Shown piece after piece: positions 57,688-64,000 of a DNA stretch of 64,000 nt. The notes under the pieces were generated by a model. The model had not been told where the DNA came from. It did no database searches and saw only the letters and a list, made by a program, of their open reading frames with translations. The stretch spans positions 1 to 64,000 of the forward strand of contig CASGAM010000008.1 of assembly GCA_949299545.1 (NCBI GenBank). The letters run 5' to 3'. Within the stretch, counting starts at the first letter, position 1; every line of letters starts with the position of its first letter. The DNA comes from an uncultured Prevotellaceae bacterium. Lineage in GTDB: Bacteria; Bacteroidota; Bacteroidia; Bacteroidales; Bacteroidaceae. The position numbers and the translations under genes are program-made.

Positions 57688-60096
57688 TTATTTCACCGAT
57701 AAAGTCAATTTTTCTTTTCTCAAACCTTTTGATTTAACTGTAATGGTGAGTTTACCGGTTTTTTTGGAACTCTTGACGACCGCTAAAGCCCTTCCTTTCC
57801 ATGCATTTCTGACGTTGTTGGTATAAGCATCACAGTTTGTCAAGTGCGCGTTGCAAGTAGCCAGTAAAGTTCCTTCACCTTCAGTTTCAAAAATAAGTTT
57901 ATTTTCAGCGTCCGGTACGACGCGTCCTTCCTTGTCAGTGACTTCTGCAACGACGTAAACTAACGATTTTCCGTCAGCTGTCATTTCCTTTCGATCGGCG
58001 GTAAGCCGTATGCGTGCTGCTTTTCCGGCAGACTCCAGAATTTGTTCTTCTACTTCCGTTCCGTTATCGACACCGGCTGCGCGCAGTGTTCCGGGAGTGT
58101 ATGGCAGTTTAAAAGTCGCTTTAAATGCTTCCGAACGTGTCGTTGCTTTTTCACCAACCAATTGATTGTTTAAATAAAGTCGTACTGACGGATAGCGTGA
58201 GTAGACTTCCACTTCAATGTCGCGCCCTTCATGTCCCGGCCAGTTCCAGCTAAGCCAAGTAGGCCAGACAGACCAAGACGTTTCTTTTATTTCCCCATAA
58301 TAGTTGTTAGGTTCTTTGACGGCCATGAACAGTTTCTTATCTGGATTGTATAACAGTTCCCGATAATGGGATATTGGTTTGCGCCAGCCTGTAATATCGA
58401 TATCACCGCAGTATGCGCCATGCCATGGGAATTGCTTGCGGACATAATGCTCGCCTTCGGTTTCACCTGTATAATAGAATCTTCCGATACCTGACTCACC
58501 CAGATAGTCGATGGCTGTCCAAACAAAATCGCCGATGATATAAGAATTATCTGCCACTAATGACCAATTTGCAAAAGCATCACGCGGATAAGATTCTGTT
58601 TGCATAATGACGCGTGAAGGAACACGTTCGTGGTCTTTTTTCGCGCGATGAAGCTGATAGTTGTAGCCTGCAATGTCGTGAGCTGCGGCCAGCGGGTCGA
58701 ATATTTCCCAGTCATTGTCCCATGTTGTCAAGGCAGAAGTAACGGGTCTTGTCGGATCTATTCTGTGTATGAATCCGGCCATTGCATAAGCCGTAAGTAC
58801 CGCTTCATATGTTTTGCGTTCAATAATCTCGTTACCTGTACTCCAGCAAAATATTGAAGGATGGTTGATGTCGCGTCTGACCATTGATTCTAGATCGGAT
58901 GTCCACCATTTATCAAAGCAGACAGAATAGTCATAAGTATTTTTAGCCGAACGCCAACCGTCGAAGGCTTCATCAATCACCAGTAAGCCCAAATGGTCGC
59001 ATGCATCAAGAAAATCTTCAGACGGAGGGTTGTGCGAGGTGCGTACCGCGTTGAAACCGGCATCTTTCATCAGTTTTGCCTTGCGCCGTTCCGCATCACG
59101 CCATGCTGCAGCTCCGAGACATCCGTTGTCATGATGTAAACATCCGCCATTTAATTTGATTTGTTGTCCGTTTAGCAATAGTCCGTGTTCTGCACTATAT
59201 TCGATGGAGCGAATGCCAAACGTAGTGCGTACTGAGTCTCCATCATTGTTCAAAGTACAATTCAAGGTGTAAAGTTCCGGGCTCTCTGGAGACCATAAGC
59301 GGGCATTGTCAATAGTAATATATTGTTTGACAGTACGTGTTTCTCCCGGGTTCAGCTTTATTGATTTGGTATCTGTTTTTACAGAGGTGTCTTTGTTGGA
59401 AATGTGGCTGTTGAGTGTTGTTTCTGCCATTTGATGACCGTTATTCTTAATAGTGGCTTCTATCTCTATTGTGGCACGGGTGCCGTCCACCTTGGTGCGT
59501 ACGACAATTCCCCAAGGAGAAAAGTGCAGTTGTGGAGTCTGTATGAACTTCACATTACGATAGATGCCCGAACCAGAATACCATCGGCAGTTTTTCTGCT
59601 GGGCGTTGTCCACCCGTACGGCAATTACATTCTGTCCTGCTTTAAGATGCTCTGTCAGATTATAGAAGAACGAAGTATAACCGTACGGCCTTTTACCAAG
59701 CAATGTGCCGTTGACATAAACTTCTGCATTCATATACACCCCTTCAAAATAGATGGAAGTTTCAGGGCGTTTCGGATCAGGCGTATAGCTGAAAGTTTTT
59801 CTATACCAGCCTATACCGGTTGGATAATAACCGCCATCGTTACCCGACGGGTTGTTCAAATCGGGACATCCTTCAATACTCCAGTCGTGCGGCAAATCCA
59901 GTGTGCGCCATTTGCTATCATCAAAATCAGCTTTTGCCGCATCGGGCGTGTCACCCAGAAAGAATTTCCAGTTTGCGTTAAAATCCATCTCTCGCGAGGA
60001 ACATGTAATTGAGGTGGTAGGTACGGCAGACATTCCTTTTTCGGCTATAAATATTGCAAATATTATTGCTATCAGCCATTTAAAACATTTTTTCAT
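57688..60096 (-). CDS. Glycoside hydrolase family 2 protein (beta-galactosidase-like)
   Basis: The 802-residue protein has a signal peptide, an N-terminal sugar-binding jelly roll (FNANWKFFLGDTPDAA, LPHDWSIEG), WYSGSGIYRNVKF near 180, an Ig-like domain, and a TIM barrel with SHNPPSEDFLDACDHLGLLV near 365. The likely acid/base Glu lies in CWSTGNEII near 425, and the nucleophile Glu in MQTESYP near 505. A C-terminal Ig-like module follows. The substrate (beta-galactoside, beta-mannoside or glucuronide) cannot be told. Two HTCS genes flank it and candidate operator half-sites lie upstream. Confidence 0.92.
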   Translation of the reverse strand: MKKCFKWLIAIIFAIFIAEKGMSAVPTTSITCSSREMDFNANWKFFLGDTPDAAKADFDDSKWRTLDLPHDWSIEGCPDLNNPSGNDGGYYPTGIGWYRKTFSYTPDPKRPETSIYFEGVYMNAEVYVNGTLLGKRPYGYTSFFYNLTEHLKAGQNVIAVRVDNAQQKNCRWYSGSGIYRNVKFIQTPQLHFSPWGIVVRTKVDGTRATIEIEATIKNNGHQMAETTLNSHISNKDTSVKTDTKSIKLNPGETRTVKQYITIDNARLWSPESPELYTLNCTLNNDGDSVRTTFGIRSIEYSAEHGLLLNGQQIKLNGGCLHHDNGCLGAAAWRDAERRKAKLMKDAGFNAVRTSHNPPSEDFLDACDHLGLLVIDEAFDGWRSAKNTYDYSVCFDKWWTSDLESMVRRDINHPSIFCWSTGNEIIERKTYEAVLTAYAMAGFIHRIDPTRPVTSALTTWDNDWEIFDPLAAAHDIAGYNYQLHRAKKDHERVPSRVIMQTESYPRDAFANWSLVADNSYIIGDFVWTAIDYLGESGIGRFYYTGETEGEHYVRKQFPWHGAYCGDIDITGWRKPISHYRELLYNPDKKLFMAVKEPNNYYGEIKETSWSVWPTWLSWNWPGHEGRDIEVEVYSRYPSVRLYLNNQLVGEKATTRSEAFKATFKLPYTPGTLRAAGVDNGTEVEEQILESAGKAARIRLTADRKEMTADGKSLVYVVAEVTDKEGRVVPDAENKLIFETEGEGTLLATCNAHLTNCDAYTNNVRNAWKGRALAVVKSSKKTGKLTITVKSKGLRKEKLTLSVK

Positions 60097-60122
60097 AATG
60101 ATTATCTTTAATATTAACATTG

Positions 60123-60130
60123 CAAAATTA
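60123..60130 (-). promoter_or_regulatory. Bacteroidota-type -7 box (GH2)
   Basis: TAATTTTG on the minus strand, followed by CA, 26 bp before the GH2 ATG at 60096. Confidence 0.5.
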
Positions 60131-60173
60131 CATTATCCGATTTTAAAGACAGGTATATAAAAGTATCAAATAA

Positions 60174-60228
60174 GGGATATAATTCTGTCAGACTAGGGGA
60201 TATATTTCATTATGGCAGAATTTTATCC
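60174..60228 (-). promoter_or_regulatory. Candidate operator upstream of the GH2 gene
   Basis: Two direct half-sites GGGATATAnTTC (60174-60185 and 60197-60208, 23 bp apart) and an inverted arm GGCAGAATTTTATCC at 60214-60228 that pairs at 13 of 15 positions with GGATATAATTCTGTC at 60175-60189. The cluster lies about 45 to 100 bp upstream of the -7 box, a position typical of activator binding. Confidence 0.45.
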
Positions 60229-60783
60229 TTACCTTGACGTAGGTTCGGGACCAGTTGGAAACTTACCCATAAAAGTGTAAAACCGTTCGTGTCCGATTCA
60301 AACCGTCAAAAGATAATCGCAATATTCCCGACTGCAGCTATATCATATTACACGGTGTTTTGACGAAAAAACCTTCACTCCTTCATTTCTTATATAAATA
60401 TCTGTAAATATGTATATTATAGTTGAATGCTTATGCTATTTCTCTTTCACCGTTCCTGGCTGGAATTGCAAGCGGTTGTAGCAAAAATTGCGACCTGTCG
60501 CTTCTACAACACGACCTGTCGCCTTGTAGAAGCGACAGGTCGCATTGAAAACACCTCGTACCGGCTCGGGTGAAGATATCGATGAAACGTTCAGTAGCGA
60601 AGTCCTTCATCCGTAACATTCAGATTCATAGACTCCTGTATTAAAGGTGAAGGCGTGAAGCCTTTTTACGATAAGGTTACTGTATAGGTAAAGGATGCTT
60701 CTGCAAGTTTTTATCCGTTAATTCTCAGTCGATGAACGGAAAAATCAGGAATGCCATGATTTCTATTTTTAATGAGAGCTTAT
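60229..60783. other. Gene-free region upstream of the GH2 gene
   Basis: No gene is supported between the candidate operator and the end of the second HTCS gene. Copy 4 of the GCGACCTGTCGC repeat lies inside (60468-60544). Confidence 0.55.
60468..60544. repeat. Dispersed GCGACCTGTCGC repeat, copy 4
   Basis: The module GCAAGCGGTTGTAGCAAAAA is followed by a 21-bp perfect inverted repeat (60489-60509 and 60524-60544), whose arms contain GCGACCTGTCGC, and by a further near copy CGACCTGTCGC at 60512-60522 in the loop. The structure is the same as in copy 2, and the left module is the same as in copy 1. Confidence 0.9.
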
Positions 60784-63700
60784 TTAATCTGAACTCACGT
60801 TATTTATGTTCTTTTGCTGAAATTCTGTTGGTGTCATTCCAAACTCGTCTTTAAAACATTTGGTAAAATATTTGGGAGAGGAGAAGCCTGTTGCAAAAGC
60901 AATCTCAGAAATGGTACGATCGTGGCGGCTTAACATCTCACACGCATATTTCAACCGGATGTTGCGGATAAAATCAAGCGGAGTCAGCCCGGTCATGGCT
61001 TTCATTTTCCTGTGAAGTGTTGATTTGGATAGATTGAGTTCTGTAGCGAGTTGTTCTATTCCGAAATGTTCTTCATCAAGATGGGCATGTATATAGTCTG
61101 CTAAAGTTTGCAGAAAAAGGGTGTCGGGTGATGGATAATCCAATGTAGACAACTTGATGTGGTTTTCAGTTCTGAATGCTTCCTGTTTTTGTCTTCTTGA
61201 GCGGATCAGGTTGTCAATTCGTGCAATTAGGACATCTGTCTCGAAGGGCTTTGATAAATAACCGTCTGCACCTGCTTGATAACAGTCAATCCTGTCGTTG
61301 GACTGGCGTTTTGCCGTAAGGAGTATGACAGGTATGTGGCTGATTTCAATATGGCTTTTTATTTGTCTGCAAAGTTCAAGACCGTCCATGTCCGGCATCA
61401 TTAAGTCTGTAACTACCAGGTCTACCATGTCTTTATTCAATATTTCCAGAGCTTGCCGACCGTTTTCTGCACAAAGTATATTGTATTTGGCGGACAGTCT
61501 TTTTGATAAGATACCGAGCAGTTCACGGTTGTCATCGACCAGCAGCACGGTGGTCTCCTTTTTCTCCGGAGAGTCTTTCTCCGGTGAATCCGATATGACT
61601 TCTGACGTATATTGCCCGGTAACATTTTTGTTTGAGGGGCTTTCCATATAAGACTGAGATGGCAGAATTTGTTTTTCTTCTGGAGTATAAGCATCTTCAC
61701 CGATAGGTATGATGACCGTTACATGGGTGCCATGGTCCGGCGAACTTTGCAGCGAAAGCTGGCCATGATGGCAGTTGGTCAGTTCTTTCGTCAATGACAG
61801 GCCGATTCCGTTTGACATCCCGCTGCATTCATTACTACCGGTATAAAATCGTTCGAAAATCCGGGTCTGCTCTTTCTCAGGAATCCCTATGCCTTCATCG
61901 GCGACTGAAAAAATAACTTGTGGATTATTTAAGGAGCTGATTCTTACAGAAAATATAATTCTTTTCCCTTCGGGAGTATATTTTACTGCGTTGGACAAAA
62001 GATTGTATAGTATTTTATCGACCTTATCAAAATCCAGCCAGCCATGGTACTCGCTTTCTGGAAGATCGAGCTGTAAAGCTATGTTCTTTCTTTGGGCCGC
62101 GGGCAAGAAGTTTTCGGTGCAGATTGTTTTTGCAAAAGAAACGATTGCTCCTTTCGAAACACGTAGTGATAATGATTGATTTTCTATTTTCCGGAAATCA
62201 AGTACCTGTTGCAAGAGCCTTTTTAACCGGTTGATGTTGTTTTTCAGAATATTTATCTGATGACTTTCTGACGGATATTTAGTTTCCCAGTAACTCCCGA
62301 CACACGAAATGACGCTGAGTGGCGTAAGAAGTTCGTGAGAAACATTTGTGAAATAGTCCAATTTGGTTTGTGTGAGCGCTTCCTGTAGTTGTAACCGGTT
62401 CTTGGCCTGTATTCGCTGTGCGTAAAGCCTGATCAGCAGGAAAATAACTGTCAGTCCGCTGATGCAATACAAAAACCAGGCTACAGTGGTTTCGTACCAT
62501 GCCGGGTGCTGTCTGATGTCAATAAGCTTATGTGGCGGTTGCCATGTGCCATATTCATCTGTTGCTTTAACCCACAATTCATAGGTTCCTTTCGGCAACC
62601 GCTGGTAGAAAGCCGTGTTTTGACCTTCAGGAAGTATGATCCAGTCTTTGTCAAACCCCTTCAGCCGATAAGCATAGCGGATTTTTAACCGGTTGGCATA
62701 ATCTAAAGCAGAAAAGCTGACTGCCAGATTAGTAACATCCGGATCAAGAACAAGTCTTTTAGGCGTTTCCGCCTTAGCTTTTGTCGTTGTTTCAGCTGTT
62801 TCAAACCATATACTTTCCATTCCTACTCGGGCATCGGTCAGTTTGACATCACGAAATGTTTGTGATGGTTCGGCCTGTGGGGCTGTGAGTGAAATAAATC
62901 CGCCCCGGCCACCAGCATATAATTTAGCGTCATCAGAAAGGCAAGAGGCACGGTCCCGAAAAATATCGGTAATCATATTACCGTCAGACGTGGTGTATTT
63001 GTGCTGCGTTCCGGTTTCAGTGTTATAACAAATAATATAGTTATGAGATATTAACCAAAGGTGGTTCCCCTCGATCAGAAGGTTTAAAAGCGTCCTTTCA
63101 TGACTGTTGAATTGTTCGCTTATATCATGGATGGACCTTTTGTGAAGGTCAATATACATGACGCGGCCCATATTTGATGCCATCCATATTTTATTTGTCC
63201 CGTCTTCACATAAGAATTTTATAGCCTCGTTTTCAAAGAGATTAATCGGAATAGTTTGTTCGGTGATGGCAATCTTATTATTGATATAATCGACAAGATA
63301 AAGCCGGTTGTGGGTGGTTGCCCATATTTTATTGCCGCCGGATGGGGTAAATCCGGTAAAATACAAACTATCTGGGGTGGAGTGTGCGGTACGCGTGGCG
63401 GTGTCTGCAAATACGAGCCTGTGACCGCATAACATCCATAATTCTCCGTGAGTTGTCTCTACCAGTCTTGCGGGGGCTTGTGTCAAACCAGACCACTCAC
63501 TTACCGGTATTTGTTGCTTCAGTTTAATTTCGTTATGCTCTGTCGTGAACAGATAAATCCGGTTGCTTAACGGCGCGGCTACCCACAATCCTCCGGTTAA
63601 CGGACTGGTTGCGGTAACTCTGGCGTCGATTGTTAAAGACCGGATGCGGGGTGACGCTGTAAGAAGCTGATTGTTTGATGGGTCAAAAGCACAAAGTCCC

Positions 63701-64000
63701 AGCCTGTCTTGCACGAACCAGAATCGTCCTTGTATATCCTTGTTTAAAGTCAGGAGGTTAGGAGCCCAATTCAGCAACTGCCGTAAGGCATTAAGTGGAA
63801 AATTAGTGATTTCTTCATCGTGGAAAGTCAGAAGTGTTCCATAATCGTATGAGCTCAGCCATATATTGCCGTTTCGGTCTTTTAGGAGTTTGGTGTACAT
63901 TTTGTCTGTATTGACTCCGGCAGGAAGAGAGACAGGTATCAGTTGATGCTCCGTTTCGGAATAACTGAAAGCATACAGTTTATTATATGACAAAGTCCAA
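60784..64000 (-). CDS. Hybrid two-component system regulator (HTCS), 5' end beyond the window
   Basis: The frame is open to the right edge, so the N-terminus is missing. Visible parts are beta-propeller repeats (NGNIWLSSYDYGTLL, GTNKIWMASNMGRVMY), a Y_Y_Y domain, a membrane helix near the centre, a kinase with VSHELLTPLSVI, NLLSNAVKYTPEG and DEGIGIPEKEQ, a receiver with LVDDNRELL and VVTDLMMPDMDGL, and an AraC HTH (NLSKSTLHRKMKAMTGLTP). It is on the same strand as the GH2 gene and 690 bp upstream of it, and is a candidate regulator of that gene. It is related to but distinct from the first HTCS. Confidence 0.93.
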   Translation of the reverse strand, partial: WTLSYNKLYAFSYSETEHQLIPVSLPAGVNTDKMYTKLLKDRNGNIWLSSYDYGTLLTFHDEEITNFPLNALRQLLNWAPNLLTLNKDIQGRFWFVQDRLGLCAFDPSNNQLLTASPRIRSLTIDARVTATSPLTGGLWVAAPLSNRIYLFTTEHNEIKLKQQIPVSEWSGLTQAPARLVETTHGELWMLCGHRLVFADTATRTAHSTPDSLYFTGFTPSGGNKIWATTHNRLYLVDYINNKIAITEQTIPINLFENEAIKFLCEDGTNKIWMASNMGRVMYIDLHKRSIHDISEQFNSHERTLLNLLIEGNHLWLISHNYIICYNTETGTQHKYTTSDGNMITDIFRDRASCLSDDAKLYAGGRGGFISLTAPQAEPSQTFRDVKLTDARVGMESIWFETAETTTKAKAETPKRLVLDPDVTNLAVSFSALDYANRLKIRYAYRLKGFDKDWIILPEGQNTAFYQRLPKGTYELWVKATDEYGTWQPPHKLIDIRQHPAWYETTVAWFLYCISGLTVIFLLIRLYAQRIQAKNRLQLQEALTQTKLDYFTNVSHELLTPLSVISCVGSYWETKYPSESHQINILKNNINRLKRLLQQVLDFRKIENQSLSLRVSKGAIVSFAKTICTENFLPAAQRKNIALQLDLPESEYHGWLDFDKVDKILYNLLSNAVKYTPEGKRIIFSVRISSLNNPQVIFSVADEGIGIPEKEQTRIFERFYTGSNECSGMSNGIGLSLTKELTNCHHGQLSLQSSPDHGTHVTVIIPIGEDAYTPEEKQILPSQSYMESPSNKNVTGQYTSEVISDSPEKDSPEKKETTVLLVDDNRELLGILSKRLSAKYNILCAENGRQALEILNKDMVDLVVTDLMMPDMDGLELCRQIKSHIEISHIPVILLTAKRQSNDRIDCYQAGADGYLSKPFETDVLIARIDNLIRSRRQKQEAFRTENHIKLSTLDYPSPDTLFLQTLADYIHAHLDEEHFGIEQLATELNLSKSTLHRKMKAMTGLTPLDFIRNIRLKYACEMLSRHDRTISEIAFATGFSSPKYFTKCFKDEFGMTPTEFQQKNINNVSSD

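Noticed and set aside
59404-60012. A 202-residue open frame opposite the GH2 gene
   Set aside because: Antisense to the sugar-binding domain of a clear GH2 gene. No signal peptide or motif.

Overview
The window looks like a chromosomal segment of a Bacteroidales bacterium (phylum Bacteroidota). The evidence is the SusC/SusD pair, two hybrid two-component regulators (HTCS), an S46 dipeptidyl-peptidase, DUF4369/TlpA-type lipoproteins, a fused SpmA/SpmB-like protein, and repeated promoter -7 boxes of the form TAnnTTTG instead of sigma70 boxes. Shine-Dalgarno sequences are almost absent. The genus cannot be fixed by reading alone. I see no rRNA, prophage, CRISPR array or intact insertion sequence.

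Layout. 1-6850: housekeeping block (WbqC-family end, ruvB, ybeY, a bile-acid/sodium-symporter-family carrier, a DUF3109 protein, ung, gpmI, rnhB). 6851-11290: gene-poor, AT-rich accessory stretch with an orphan HicB-like gene, an unannotated 38-residue membrane peptide coupled to a membrane protein, and a large lipoprotein with YD-like repeats, closed by a 31-bp perfect palindrome. 11293-19920: five-gene SusC/SusD operon with two thioredoxin-fold proteins and a kelch-like lipoprotein but no glycoside hydrolase. 20198-30241: sufBCDS downstream of rimP-nusA-infB-cvpA. 30358-44718: S41 protease, two tRNA-Asn, pnp, a TlpA-like lipoprotein without its CxxC motif, greA, a HIT protein, an S46 peptidase, a DUF389 protein, a flippase and the SpmAB-like protein. 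44944-53632: gyrB, rpsT, tRNA-Glu, recO, a membrane-tethered AraC-type regulator, an acyl-CoA ligase, prfB, a small membrane protein and a CYTH protein. 53659-64000: a GH2 glycosidase flanked by two HTCS regulators, the second cut by the window edge.

The most interesting signals are non-coding. (1) A dispersed intergenic repeat built on the palindrome GCGACCTGTCGC occurs once in each of four of the five longest gene-free gaps, twice as a 21-bp perfect inverted repeat. (2) Two operons for transcription elongation factors, greA and rimP-nusA-infB, each have a consensus-like promoter followed at once by a terminator-like hairpin before the first gene. This arrangement suggests leader attenuation or a leader-derived small RNA, comparable to E. 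coli GraL at greA and the autoregulated E. coli nusA leader. (3) A similar hairpin lies just ahead of the susC start inside its operon. (4) A cluster of direct and inverted half-sites lies upstream of the GH2 gene and is a candidate HTCS operator.

Coordinates of starts were moved inward from the longest open frame wherever a signal peptide, family N-terminus or promoter position showed the longer start to be unlikely. All family assignments come from reading motifs; no database search was run.
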